Positions 44,409 through 53,383 of a stretch of DNA of 54,741 bases are shown here, one piece after another (position 1 is the first letter of the stretch; every line of letters starts with the position of its first letter). The translations under genes and the position numbers were made by a program. A model generated the notes under the pieces. It was given only the letters and a program-made list of their open reading frames with translations. It did not search any database and was not told the origin of the DNA. This DNA is from Pseudomonadota bacterium (GTDB lineage Bacteria > Bdellovibrionota > Bdellovibrionia > Bdellovibrionales > JACTMU01): the NCBI GenBank assembly GCA_014584465.1, contig JACTMU010000087.1, positions 1 through 54,741 of the forward strand. The letters run 5' to 3'.

Positions 44409-44463
44409 TGGCTCGTCCTTAAGTAGCTCGCCATTAAGTGGCTCGTCCTTAAGTAGCTCGCCC
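44404..44463 (+). repeat. Four 15-base tandem units after the DUF1015 gene
   Basis: The 12-base core TTAAGTRGCTCG (first unit TTTAGTGGCTCG) is repeated four times with a period of 15 bases, TCC or CCA/CCC following in alternation. The first unit contains the stop of the DUF1015 gene. The core resembles the family A opening (TAGTGGCT), suggesting a derived copy that has expanded. Confidence 0.7.
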
Positions 44464-44497
44464 TTTCTAGGTTTGTGCTTCGGTCCAAGGAAAACTT

Positions 44498-44540
44498 ATG
44501 CAAATTCACTCGAAAGTAGGTTTCGCGCCAAGCACTGTCT
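44498..44540 (-). repeat. Dispersed repeat family A copy with the shared 39-base block
   Basis: The plus strand shows ATGCAAATTCACTCGAAAG and then TTTCGCGCCAAGCACT, about 35 of 39 positions the same as the block at 40514-40552. On the minus strand it reads as family A (AGTGCTTGGCGCGAAAC). It overlaps the stop region of the clostripain-like gene. Confidence 0.55.
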
Positions 44541-46344
44541 AATCGAGGATTGGTTGGTAGAGCTGGAGTAGAGCTCTCCCCCAATCGGGATGGTCCTGAT
44601 AGAAGGCGGAGCGCTGAAAATCCTCAATGCGCTTGTAGTAGTCACGTAGACTGTCAGGCAACCAAAATGAGAAGCCTTTAAAAAATCCCAATCCATACTT
44701 TTCTTTGTAGTAACTTCCATAGTGATAGTTCAACACCGCCTGACTTAGAGTCGATCCGTTGATGGACCGTAAGGCGTTGAGAACACGAGCGCCATCTCCT
44801 GTGGTGTATCCATCAAATGGGGTTTGGCGGCTGACATTATAGAGATGATTTTCAAGTCGGCTGAGAAATTGGTAGAGGCTTTTGGCTCCACCAAGATAGT
44901 TCGGGATGCTCCTTGCAATCTTTAAGATTGCAGTTCGGTCTCCAAATTTGTTCACGTCAAGATAGGTGGCCAGCTCCTTTCCGAGGTTGTTGAGTGCTGG
45001 ACCAAGCTGCCACCTCAACTCATGGGAGCTGAGCGTGGAGACGGTGTAGCTCTTGGATGCTTCAGGATCAAAGAGACTGATAAAACCAGCATTGGGTGTG
45101 CCTGCGGAGGAACGAACTCTCTCTGGAACTTCAACGGCCAATCGGCAGATGAGATTATCTCCACAGGTTCGATTCAACGGATTGGCACCAGTGAATTCAC
45201 GACTGACTTCGTTGCTGTAGGGATATCGTCCGTTGTGGTGGTGAGCATAGAGTTGATCGTTGAAGCGCTTGATCAGGGTCCTATAGGGAAAACCTAGAAA
45301 GGTCTGAATCTGACTTGACCCTACAATGTAATCCGTAACATCTGAGAGTTCATAAGCAACTTCGAGAGATTGCATTAAACAGGCATCTGAAGCAAAGATG
45401 TCAATGCTTCGATGGAGAACATTTTTTTGAATGTCGGCAAGAACGACATAGAGTTGATGAAGGTTGAGAAACTGCCCCTTATCATCAAAACCAAGTCCAC
45501 CAATGCGACCGATTCCTGAAACTTCGGAATTATTTTGAGCTCTTTTGGGCGGCGTGATCGAATCTGGATCGGAGGCCCAACCCTGACCATGTCCCCAGAA
45601 GATGACCATGTAGTGCTTTGAGGGGTACTTGGTGATTCCCCATCGAAGAAAGTCGTAAAATCGCTCCTTGTGATCTTGGCCTTCAACCCTTTCCGGGAGC
45701 TCTTCCACCACGGGAGACTTGACTTTGTCGAAATCCCAGTTCTCCTTGAATTGATCGAGCCCGAGAGATCGCTTGTTGTAGACATCTCGAACGTAGTCTC
45801 TTCCGGTTCCCGGCGTTTGAAAAATGTGATATCGACGAATACCATTGTCGCCATATGTATCGGCTTGAACGACCAGATCTAGATAGAGTTGAGACGCACC
45901 TCGTGCGCCCTTGTAGGGACTTTCCATTTCGTTGAGGTCCCAAAAAGCATATGGGCTTAAGTCATTGTCGCCAGCCATGTAGACAAGAACCGTGAGTTCT
46001 TTAAGGCAGGCATTTCGCTTTGCCTCGGTCTCAGAAAGGCCAAGTTGGTTCATCAAGGTTTGAGTCACTCGATGCTCATAACGAGTGTAGCCAAAATTTC
46101 CATTTATGGGAGAAGTGCTCTCTTGGCCGGGTCGGATTTCGGGATCTCGCTCGAAGTCGTAGGCAAAGGGGTTGTCATCGAGACCACTTGCTTTCCAATG
46201 TTCGGCACACGTGGGACGAGTGTCGTCGTCATTGGCAAAAGCCACTGGGCCTGGTTGGTGACCAGGCCCAGCTATGAACACGACCAACACGAGGCTGAGT
46301 CGAACAAACACTCGTAGGTTTGGCATGCCGACCATGACGTTCAC
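44539..46344 (-). CDS. Clostripain-family (C11) secreted cysteine peptidase
   Basis: A 601-residue exported protein. Signal-like segment VFVRLSLVLVVFIAGPGHQP lies near residues 12-32. The catalytic histidine is His252 in MVIFWGHGQGWAS and the nucleophile Cys322 is in DIFASDACLMQSLEVAYEL, the classic C11 dyad with the characteristic DAC. The early VYMAGDNDLSPY motif is also typical of clostripains. These enzymes cleave after basic residues and are self-activated. Its GTG start overlaps the stop of the transglutaminase gene by four bases (GTGA), so it is co-translated. Possible role: processing of the transglutaminase or digestion of extracellular targets. ATG starts at 46335 or 46326 are alternatives. 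Confidence 0.85.
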   Translation of the reverse strand: MNVMVGMPNLRVFVRLSLVLVVFIAGPGHQPGPVAFANDDDTRPTCAEHWKASGLDDNPFAYDFERDPEIRPGQESTSPINGNFGYTRYEHRVTQTLMNQLGLSETEAKRNACLKELTVLVYMAGDNDLSPYAFWDLNEMESPYKGARGASQLYLDLVVQADTYGDNGIRRYHIFQTPGTGRDYVRDVYNKRSLGLDQFKENWDFDKVKSPVVEELPERVEGQDHKERFYDFLRWGITKYPSKHYMVIFWGHGQGWASDPDSITPPKRAQNNSEVSGIGRIGGLGFDDKGQFLNLHQLYVVLADIQKNVLHRSIDIFASDACLMQSLEVAYELSDVTDYIVGSSQIQTFLGFPYRTLIKRFNDQLYAHHHNGRYPYSNEVSREFTGANPLNRTCGDNLICRLAVEVPERVRSSAGTPNAGFISLFDPEASKSYTVSTLSSHELRWQLGPALNNLGKELATYLDVNKFGDRTAILKIARSIPNYLGGAKSLYQFLSRLENHLYNVSRQTPFDGYTTGDGARVLNALRSINGSTLSQAVLNYHYGSYYKEKYGLGFFKGFSFWLPDSLRDYYKRIEDFQRSAFYQDHPDWGRALLQLYQPILD

Positions 46345-48179
46345 TCATCCTTTTGAGAAGATGCGTTCACGAGTCCCTCAACGATCCATCCAGAAACATC
46401 GCCCCATTGAGCGTACTTTCCAAAATTCTTTCTGAGTTTCTCTTTTCCGCTCTCTGAAATGGAGGACTGGCTCGAGATGTTCGAGCTGAGAGATTGACCT
46501 GGCAGATAGGGGTCAAATCGCTTCAAGCCCTGACTTCCGCCCACAGTAAGTTCAAGTTCGTTGGCCAAACGTGTTCCTGGGCGAGGATTCCAGAGAAAGT
46601 CGGGGTGCTTGTTGGAGTACCACTCTCCGCCAACGATCACATTTCGACCGCCGCTCTCCATGATCTCAAGATCGTAGATATAAGTGACCGTATGCTGCCC
46701 GTTGCTCTGATATTCGCTCTGATCGGGTCGAGTTTCAACCATATAGGTGACGTCCATGCGAACACCGACGATCTTATCTGGGCGTCTTCCAAATCCCTTT
46801 TTACGGTGAGCACGGAACGGATCTTTTCTTCGAACCCACTCACTGCCCTTACGAACAGAGGCCTTTTCGATATCATCGGTGAGTTCACCCGTTTCAGGGT
46901 TGAAGTAGGTGTACTTGTAAGAGTAGACAGGCTGGTTCCAAACTTCATAATCATAGGTTGCATCAAGGACGAAAGATCTCTTGGCAATCCCAATCTGATT
47001 GACCACGGTAATGTGCCAGTTCTTTGGGTTCACATCAAAGCAGTCGTCATCGATGATGGCGCCACTGTCTGGATCTTTTTCAACTTGATCCCCTTTCTTT
47101 TTGCATCGGCCACCAAGCCAAGTAGAATCGTACTGAATGCTGGACCACAGATACGAGCTTAGGGCTTTGATGTCTGATGGATAAAAGGTGAGCTTTGAGT
47201 TGTCTTCAAGAGTCACGTCCACCTTCTTCTGGGGAGTCTTCACCATGTAGGCAGCTGGAGCCCATCCGTGGCAAATGCCCATCCAGGTCTCAACCTTCTT
47301 GTAGGTGTTGTAGTAACCCTGACCTTGAGCCCACATGGTGGGTGTGAGAAGACCTTGAGGAGCTGGGTCTGTTGCTCCGGGTGTGTGTCCAATCAAAAGA
47401 TCATACTTCTCAGAGGGAGAGAGCATGTTTCGGTCCTTGGACCCACCTGTGCTATTGAGCAATGCAAAGAAGGTGTTGGCGGGATTCATGACATAGTTCT
47501 TGTAAGACATAAAGTCGTCCGAGTAGGTCACAAAATCGTCATCCGCATAGCGGGCGCCAAGGACGCCTTTGTAGAGGGCCCAATAGTCATCCGACCAAGG
47601 TTCGACGGCAAGACGTGCACTCATGAGTCCGTTTTCCTGCATGCCATCTAGAGTTAATACACGTTGAGAGACGGGAAGCTCTGAGGAGTCAAAGAAGCGA
47701 TCCACGTCCAATCGTGGAGGACGTCGGCCATCAAGGCTTTGGTCTCCAAGGCAACCATCTTGATCGCAGATCTTCTGATTCAAAGATTTGAGATTTGGAA
47801 GAAGATCCTTCATCGGCTCAAAAATTTCGCCTGTGCGAAACCCATCCTTGATGTTGATGAAATCTTCGTTTGCAATCTCTTCAGCAGAAAAGACAGACGA
47901 AGCAGACTCTTCAGAATTGGACCGTTTTTGGGGTGCATAGTCGATGAAACTCTTAGGTGAACTTGCAAATGATTGTATGAATTGTGAAAACTCCTCCTGG
48001 GTTGGTGAATCCCCGTAGGCGCGTTCCGCGATTTTTGCAGTGGCTTGAGGATTGTCTGTTTGGGCATTTGCAAAAAAAGGTGCCGAAACAAGGGCGGCAG
48101 CTGAAGCTGCGTTGGCAATCACTCTTGCTGAAAGTTTCCATGGGTTTAAGGGGCGTCTGATGTTTCGAGAGCCGTTCAT
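46341..48179 (-). CDS. Secreted elicitor-type transglutaminase
   Basis: A 612-residue exported protein with a twin basic N-terminus and signal peptide ending APFFANAQ. It matches TGase_elicitor (GP42 of Phytophthora, PF16683) in pattern: EPWSDDYWALYKGVLGARYA near residue 193, the nucleophile Cys303 in WMGICHGWAPAAYM, His389 in NPKNWHITVVNQ and Asp406 in FVLDATYDYEVWNQPV, a Cys-His-Asp triad. Transglutaminases cross-link glutamine and lysine side chains. About 120 residues of disordered, Ser/Glu-rich sequence after the signal may act as a propeptide. The ATG at 48179 follows AGGAGATTAACT. It is first in a two-gene operon with the clostripain-like peptidase. Confidence 0.8.
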   Translation of the reverse strand: MNGSRNIRRPLNPWKLSARVIANAASAAALVSAPFFANAQTDNPQATAKIAERAYGDSPTQEEFSQFIQSFASSPKSFIDYAPQKRSNSEESASSVFSAEEIANEDFINIKDGFRTGEIFEPMKDLLPNLKSLNQKICDQDGCLGDQSLDGRRPPRLDVDRFFDSSELPVSQRVLTLDGMQENGLMSARLAVEPWSDDYWALYKGVLGARYADDDFVTYSDDFMSYKNYVMNPANTFFALLNSTGGSKDRNMLSPSEKYDLLIGHTPGATDPAPQGLLTPTMWAQGQGYYNTYKKVETWMGICHGWAPAAYMVKTPQKKVDVTLEDNSKLTFYPSDIKALSSYLWSSIQYDSTWLGGRCKKKGDQVEKDPDSGAIIDDDCFDVNPKNWHITVVNQIGIAKRSFVLDATYDYEVWNQPVYSYKYTYFNPETGELTDDIEKASVRKGSEWVRRKDPFRAHRKKGFGRRPDKIVGVRMDVTYMVETRPDQSEYQSNGQHTVTYIYDLEIMESGGRNVIVGGEWYSNKHPDFLWNPRPGTRLANELELTVGGSQGLKRFDPYLPGQSLSSNISSQSSISESGKEKLRKNFGKYAQWGDVSGWIVEGLVNASSQKDE

Positions 48180-48366
48180 AGTTAATCTCCTCAGCGACTT
48201 TGGATCCTGGACCCAAAACGGTCCAATGGAGCCAAGAATAAAGTTTTTGAACTAGCCCTTTATGAAGTAAATTGCGTTCTTAAGCAAGAGTGAAGCAGAG
48301 TTTTGAAAACATTTTTGAAGTGTCCAAAAGTTTGTCACTTTTTCTTAAGTCCGAACGGACATTTCT

Positions 48367-48387
48367 GAACCCGGATCTGGGCTGGGG
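48367..48387 (+). repeat. Dispersed repeat family B-like copy
   Basis: ACCCGGATCTGGGCTGGGG shares ACCCGGATCTGGGCT with the third copy at 27658-27706. It sits exactly where the start-less lysine-rich coding fragment begins, so it may mark a recombination boundary. Confidence 0.45.
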
Positions 48388-48536
48388 ACGAGGTCGTTCA
48401 AGGCGAGCAGACCTCCTCTCTGCGGGCCAAGAAAAAGGGCAAAAAGCCCAAAAAGAGTGGCAAGAAAGGAAAAATAGAGAGAAAGGATCAAGGTGCCTCT
48501 CGACCCATAAAATCCTCGAAGAAAAGTCGAAGGTAG
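48369..48536 (+). pseudogene. Start-less fragment of a lysine-rich protein
   Basis: An uninterrupted frame follows a TGA at 48366-48368 region and ends at TAG 48534-48536. It contains AKKKGKKPKKSGKKGKIERK and RPIKSSKKSRR near its end. This resembles the basic tail of a nucleic-acid-binding protein. No start codon precedes it in frame. Low complexity makes the call tentative. Confidence 0.3.
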
Positions 48537-48667
48537 CTGGTCAGATGTCTCATTTTTAAACAGAAATTTGTTTCGAATTGATTCACTCGCATTTCATGAA
48601 ATCTCACAACACATTGAAATCACACGGTATTGTTTGATCTCCTCTCTTTGTTTCAAAGTGAGCCACT

Positions 48668-48683
48668 TGGCACAGATATCGCA
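48668..48683 (+). promoter_or_regulatory. Candidate sigma-54 promoter of the small secreted protein
   Basis: TGGCACAGATATCGCA differs from TGGCACGnnnnTTGCW only at two positions and keeps GG and GC spaced as required. Expected transcription start is near 48694, about 45 bases before the ATG at 48739. Confidence 0.55.
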
Positions 48684-48738
48684 AAGATGCTTCCTTAGGT
48701 GATGAATGCAAAACGTGCTCGATCATAAGGAGGAGCTC

Positions 48739-48999
48739 ATGAAGAGAATGTTATTTGTGACTGCAATGGTAAGTCTTTTGGCCCAGGGAGTGGCTCAATT
48801 TGGATGGAGCGCGCAGAAAAACAACGGTCCAAGAAATGTGGCATCGCAGAATTGGGGCCTTCCTCGGGTGAGCTCTGATCCCAATTTTGGGGATTATGGA
48901 AGAGCACCTTGCAGTGATTCTCCTGATCTGATTTTAGGTCAAAACAGCCTGCAAAGCAGTGGAAGTGTATTTGGCAAAGGTAATGTACACACCCATTAA
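48739..48999 (+). CDS. Small secreted protein of unknown function
   Basis: An 86-residue protein with a clear signal peptide MKRMLFVTAMVSLLAQGVAQ FGWSA (read here with a gap), and a short mature part rich in Asn, Ser and Gly that includes two-proline turns and a single cysteine in RAPCSDSPD. The ATG at 48739 follows AAGGAGGAGCTC, an excellent Shine-Dalgarno, which rules out an upstream in-frame start at 48706. No family is recognised. A sigma-54-type promoter is predicted just upstream. It may be an accessory or substrate for neighbouring exoproteins, but there is no direct evidence. Confidence 0.6.
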   Translation: MKRMLFVTAMVSLLAQGVAQFGWSAQKNNGPRNVASQNWGLPRVSSDPNFGDYGRAPCSDSPDLILGQNSLQSSGSVFGKGNVHTH

Positions 49000-49149
49000 T
49001 CCCCTAAAATAGTTGCAACCTTTTCCCCTTTGAGGCGTTGTAGGGATAGATCAGAGCATTCTATTCTCGTCTGTCCCACCGAGCTTTTGTCTACGAAATC
49101 ACGCATTTCATTTTAAGACGATTTTCAAACTAGAAAAAGGGGGTTAGTT

Positions 49150-52100
49150 TTGGAAAACTCAGTTGCATCATCACATTTTTCTCTAAGTCTTCGAGGTCCA
49201 CTTGTAACGGGACTCTTCTCAATTCTGATGCTCCTCTTTGTAGCCTGCTCTGAATCGGGGCTCATCGCGACCAACCCTGATTCTATCAAGGATAAGGACA
49301 CGGAAGTCTCCACTGAAATCAAGATTGATTCTGTCAGCCCGAGATCGGGATATAGGAATGAGACCACCTCGGTGATCATCAGCGGGAGTGGTTTTGGCGA
49401 AGACGAGAGCTTGGTCACGGTTCGATTTGGGATGAAAGAGGCTGTGGTCAACTGGGTCTCTGATGATGAAATCGAGTGTGATGCTCCTATTGCATCTGAT
49501 GCGGGGGCAGTTGATGTAACCGTTGAGGTCGAAGGGAAAGGTTCAAAAAAGAAGAGCAATGGGTTCTTCTATCTTGACTCTGAGACCGATCCGGCGATCG
49601 AGATTACAGAATTTTCTCCCGATTTCGCTGGGCTTGATGAGACCGTGACCGTGGTGATTGAGGGAAGTGGATTTGGTGAGGATGAATCCGAGGTCTCGGT
49701 CTACTTTGGAGATAAGAGTGATTCCAACAAGGCAGAAATCCTCAGTGTTTCGGATGAAGAGATTGAGTGTGAGGCCCCTGCCATGAGCACGGCCCAGAGC
49801 GTGAAGGTCACTGTGGTGGTGGGAGACGATTCTGCAGTTTCGTCAACCAGTTTCTCCTATCGAGATTCTGCATCGGTCTATATTGATTCCAATGGAATCA
49901 CCCCTAACTATGGGCCCACCGATGGTGGCAATCAAGTTGTCATCAAGGGTGGAAACTTCACTTCAGATGTCACCATCACTTTCAACGGTGAGGAGGCGGA
50001 CTGCAGCTTCGACTCTTCAACTCAACTTACCTGCACAGCTCCTGAGCAAAACAGTGCTGGCAGTGTGACCTTAACTGCAAATGATGATTCGACGGGAAAG
50101 AGCTATCCTGCGGCGTCTGGCTACACCTACTACAATGCCCCTGAGATCACTTCGGTCTCCAATGATTTTGTATCTTCAACCAGTGACGACTATAATGTGA
50201 CCATTTCAGGTTCGAACTTCGAGGCGGGCACGATGGAGGCTACAGTCACCATTGATGGAGTAAAGCCATCCAACTGCAATGTGAGCGCAAGCTCCATCGC
50301 CTGTTTCGATGTCTCAGGGACAGCGGATGCGACCTACAACGTGGTTGTTGAGCTCGCAGGAATCGGTTCAGACAGTGGCGAAGATGATTGGTCCTCGCGA
50401 CAGGAGACAGAAGATCCTGAGGGCACATTGACCTTCAGTGGATCAAGTTCAATCTCCGTCGAAGAGGGTACAAGTGAGTGCGTCGAAATGAAGTTGACCG
50501 CGAGCCGGTCCGTCAGTGAAAGTACCGAGATCGAAATCAGCCACAATGGGGTAGGTGACATTCACTCCAACAGCAGTTGCACCAATGGAACAAACTATGT
50601 GACCATCGCAAGTGGACAAACGAGCGGGAAATTCTACTATCTCGCAGAAGATAACGCCGAGACGGTCAAGTTCAATACCTCCATAGCATCGAGTGATGGT
50701 GACCTCAACTTCAGCGATGCAACGACCTACACACTGACCATCACTGTGCCGAGCACGGGAGGTGGCGATGGAGATCCAGATGCATGTTCATCGAGCCAGG
50801 TGGAGATCGATGGGAAGTGTTACACAAAACAAACAATGAACATCACCAGCTACTGCTCGGCGACCTATGGATCAAGTTACTATGGCAGTTTCAATACCAC
50901 CTACAATGCATGGGAGTGCAAGAGCGGTTCACAGTCGTACTCGATATCCATGTACAGCGTCTGCTCATATCAACTGGATGGTAGTTTATATGCTCGAGCG
51001 GCCAACACGAAGAGTCCCTCTTCGACCGACAATAAGTACTCTTGGTTTTGCTATGAAGCTGACTCTTCCGTTGAGGGGACAAGTCATCCTACGATCACGA
51101 GTCTATCGACTTCAAGTGCAGCCGTTTCGGGTGGGGACTCACTCACAGTTTATGGAAAGAATCTGAGCAGTACAGGCATCTATTTCAACAATGCCAAGCT
51201 CTCGTGCAGTTCAATCAGTGCGACCGAGGCCACATGCACAACCTCGGCCTCTGTGCCAAGATATGTTAATATTGTGGCCGCGACGGACTCCCTTTACAGT
51301 AATGCATATTCCTTTACTTACAGCAATCCTTGGATCACCTCACTTTCTCCAACCAGCGGGACTCAGTCGGGTGGGACTGTGGTTTCAATTGTGGGGAAAA
51401 ATTTTGGTTCCGACTCATCCAAGATTCGGGTTACCATCAACGACTTAAATGCAACCAACATTTCGGTCTCTTCTCCTGATTCGTGGGGCAAAAGGACGAT
51501 CACTGCAACGACCCCATCGAGTTCAAATGCGGCAGCCTACAAGATCAAGGTTCTCGTAAAGGGGAGTGATTCAAGTGAATACAGTGGGACAGGGCCAGAG
51601 TTTACCTACACCGCAACATCGACACCCCCGACCATATCGTCGGTGTCACCCACCTACCTCTCAGCCGACGGTGGAATTTCGATCACGATCACTGGAAGTA
51701 ATCTTAGTGGCGCTACAGTTACGATCGGTGGGGTCGCAGCGACTGTGACATCCTCCTCTTCGAGCAAGATCACACTCACCTCTGTGAAGGGAACGGGAGG
51801 AAGTGCCTACTCTATGAAGGTCTCCAACTCCTCAGGTTCGGCCTCTCAATATCTCTACTATAAGAAGCCACCACAAATTACCGGACTTGATATCTCAAGT
51901 GGTGTAACACGTGGCGATCGTAAGATGAAAATTCTTGGTTCCAACCTCATGGTCAATCATGTCGTCTATATGAATGGAAGTGAGATCACCTCAAAATGTG
52001 ATCGAATCAGTGAATCTGAGATTGAGTGCACGACTCCATCCTATGGGACATGTTTGGGTGGCTCAGTCGATGTACAGGTTAAAAACATCTATGGATCCGA

Positions 52101-52497
52101 CAAGATTGAAAGCAACAAGATGTCCTATACTTACTCGAACATCCCAACAATTACCAACATCACAAAAAAGGGAATGAGCACTTCGGTCGATAAGTTGACA
52201 GAGGAAGTTGAGTATGACTTCCACGGGACCAATTTCAATGACATAGGCTCAGGTACGAATCCTTCAAATGATGTGGTTGTCAAATTCGAAAAGGGTTCTT
52301 CAAGTTACACAACCGACGGTTGCTCTGTGAACAACAAGGGGACAAAGCTTACTTGTAAAATCAAAGATACAAAAGCAACCTCGAACAACGACTGGAGTGG
52401 TGTGAGCGTCTACATCAAGAATAAGTTTTCAACAAATGGTTGTTCTGAGCAGAAGTCGAGTGTCTATTCGAGCACAGTGACCATTAAAGGAAATTAG
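49150..52497 (+). CDS. Large IPT/TIG-repeat surface lipoprotein
   Basis: A 1115-residue lipoprotein with lipobox FVAC (Cys33 after LVTGLFSILMLLFVAC). The mature protein is built of IPT/TIG immunoglobulin-like repeats. Repeat openings include IDSVSPRSGYRNETTSVII, ITPNYGPTDGGNQVVIKGG, ITSLSPTSGTQSGGTVVSIV, ISSVSPTYLSADGGISITIT and ITGLDISSGVTRGDRKMKIL, about eight in all, and a Calx-beta-like unit lies near residue 425-540. A cysteine-rich insert with CSSSQVEIDGKCYTKQTMN occurs near 545. Probably anchored in the outer membrane and exposed at the surface, for adhesion or scaffolding. The TTG start follows AAAAAGGGGG. A second lipoprotein with the same design begins at 54499. Confidence 0.8.
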   Translation: MENSVASSHFSLSLRGPLVTGLFSILMLLFVACSESGLIATNPDSIKDKDTEVSTEIKIDSVSPRSGYRNETTSVIISGSGFGEDESLVTVRFGMKEAVVNWVSDDEIECDAPIASDAGAVDVTVEVEGKGSKKKSNGFFYLDSETDPAIEITEFSPDFAGLDETVTVVIEGSGFGEDESEVSVYFGDKSDSNKAEILSVSDEEIECEAPAMSTAQSVKVTVVVGDDSAVSSTSFSYRDSASVYIDSNGITPNYGPTDGGNQVVIKGGNFTSDVTITFNGEEADCSFDSSTQLTCTAPEQNSAGSVTLTANDDSTGKSYPAASGYTYYNAPEITSVSNDFVSSTSDDYNVTISGSNFEAGTMEATVTIDGVKPSNCNVSASSIACFDVSGTADATYNVVVELAGIGSDSGEDDWSSRQETEDPEGTLTFSGSSSISVEEGTSECVEMKLTASRSVSESTEIEISHNGVGDIHSNSSCTNGTNYVTIASGQTSGKFYYLAEDNAETVKFNTSIASSDGDLNFSDATTYTLTITVPSTGGGDGDPDACSSSQVEIDGKCYTKQTMNITSYCSATYGSSYYGSFNTTYNAWECKSGSQSYSISMYSVCSYQLDGSLYARAANTKSPSSTDNKYSWFCYEADSSVEGTSHPTITSLSTSSAAVSGGDSLTVYGKNLSSTGIYFNNAKLSCSSISATEATCTTSASVPRYVNIVAATDSLYSNAYSFTYSNPWITSLSPTSGTQSGGTVVSIVGKNFGSDSSKIRVTINDLNATNISVSSPDSWGKRTITATTPSSSNAAAYKIKVLVKGSDSSEYSGTGPEFTYTATSTPPTISSVSPTYLSADGGISITITGSNLSGATVTIGGVAATVTSSSSSKITLTSVKGTGGSAYSMKVSNSSGSASQYLYYKKPPQITGLDISSGVTRGDRKMKILGSNLMVNHVVYMNGSEITSKCDRISESEIECTTPSYGTCLGGSVDVQVKNIYGSDKIESNKMSYTYSNIPTITNITKKGMSTSVDKLTEEVEYDFHGTNFNDIGSGTNPSNDVVVKFEKGSSSYTTDGCSVNNKGTKLTCKIKDTKATSNNDWSGVSVYIKNKFSTNGCSEQKSSVYSSTVTIKGN

Positions 52498-52509
52498 CGC
52501 CAGGCGCTA
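52495..52509. repeat. Short palindrome resembling dispersed repeat family A
   Basis: TAGCGCCAGGCGCTA forms a six-base-pair stem with a CAG loop and includes the stop of the IPT lipoprotein gene. The GCGCCAGGCGCTA part is similar to the GCGCCAGCCACTA family A core. It might act as a weak terminator but lacks a T run. Confidence 0.35.
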
Positions 52510-52653
52510 TGGACCTTGGGCGGTCGAGGGACGGATTCGATGTATGGGAGTCTTTGATTTTTCCCATTGAGCTTGGGTCTTCGGCATCCGAAGAGATCTT
52601 GTATAAAGGGATACTCTTAGAAATACAGGTCCAAATCTGTAGGGGAGTCGTTT

Positions 52654-53337
52654 GTGAGCATGCTGAGTCGATATCAGAAAAGCGGTGGATTTCTTCAGCT
52701 TCTCAATCTTATTGAGACTTGTGGTGGAGCCAAACAGGAAAAGTTGCTCAAGGTCGTTGAAGAGGAGGATTCACGCTGGGCTGAGGCCATTCGGGGTAAG
52801 ATTCTCACGATCAAGAGAATCCTCTCCTGGGGAGACACAACTTTACTTGAAATTGTGGATCGTCTCAAACCACTGACCCTTGGGACGGCTCTCCACGGGT
52901 TTGATGAAGAGATTCGAAACAGGATTCTCAAGATGGTCTCTCATGGGAGCCGGATCAAGCTCGAAGAGGTCTTCAGCTCGAAGGTTCCGACCCCTGCCGA
53001 GATTGCCAGTGTGTCGCTTCAGATTGTCACGGAGGTGAGGGAACTTGTTGCCAGTGGGACCATTGATCTTGAAAAGGTCGATCCTGAGATGGTGATCAGT
53101 GAAAATTTTGAGGAGAAGCTCCTTGCTCCTCCAGGGGCTCAAGAGGTAGGAGTAGAACTTGACTTTGGCGCATTCAGTGACGATCACTCAAAGTCAGAAA
53201 AATCTTCTGGTGACGGCGTCACAGACTTGGGTCCCTATCTTCGACGAATCAAGTTACTACAAACAGAAAATAGCACTCTTAAAGAAAAGGTGACTCAGCT
53301 TGAGTCGAAGCTTTCTCAGATTCGAAAGATTGTCTGA
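52654..53337 (+). CDS. FliG C-terminal-domain-like protein with coiled-coil tail
   Basis: A 227-residue protein. Residues 8 to about 140 follow the pattern of the FliG middle and C-terminal armadillo-type repeats: SRWAEAIRGKILTIKRILSW (where FliG has I-x2-x-F-F-D), LLEIVDRLKPLTLGTALHGF, EIRNRILKMVSHGSRIKLEE, then ASVSLQIVTEVRELVASGTI. The FliG residues that face the stator appear not conserved. After an acidic linker, the last 40 residues (YLRRIKLLQTENSTLKEKVT) form a coiled coil, unlike FliG. No flagellar genes are nearby. It may have been recruited for another rotary or scaffold function. Start GTG at 52654; an ATG two codons on is possible. Confidence 0.55.
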   Translation: MSMLSRYQKSGGFLQLLNLIETCGGAKQEKLLKVVEEEDSRWAEAIRGKILTIKRILSWGDTTLLEIVDRLKPLTLGTALHGFDEEIRNRILKMVSHGSRIKLEEVFSSKVPTPAEIASVSLQIVTEVRELVASGTIDLEKVDPEMVISENFEEKLLAPPGAQEVGVELDFGAFSDDHSKSEKSSGDGVTDLGPYLRRIKLLQTENSTLKEKVTQLESKLSQIRKIV

Positions 53338-53383
53338 GAGGGCGCAATCAAAACCCACTCTATGAAACATTGGAGGTACGATC

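Larger units (their letters stand above)
48180..48738. other. 559-base intergenic region
   Basis: The region separates the transglutaminase operon from the small secreted protein gene. It holds a family B-like copy (48367-48387), a start-less lysine-rich coding fragment (48369-48536) and a sigma-54 candidate (48668-48683). No further gene or RNA is recognised. No good promoter was found for the transglutaminase operon. Confidence 0.5.

Noticed and set aside
48429..48444. GGGC-A5-GCCC hairpin as a leftward terminator
   Set aside because: It is formed by lysine codons of a coding fragment and no leftward gene ends nearby.
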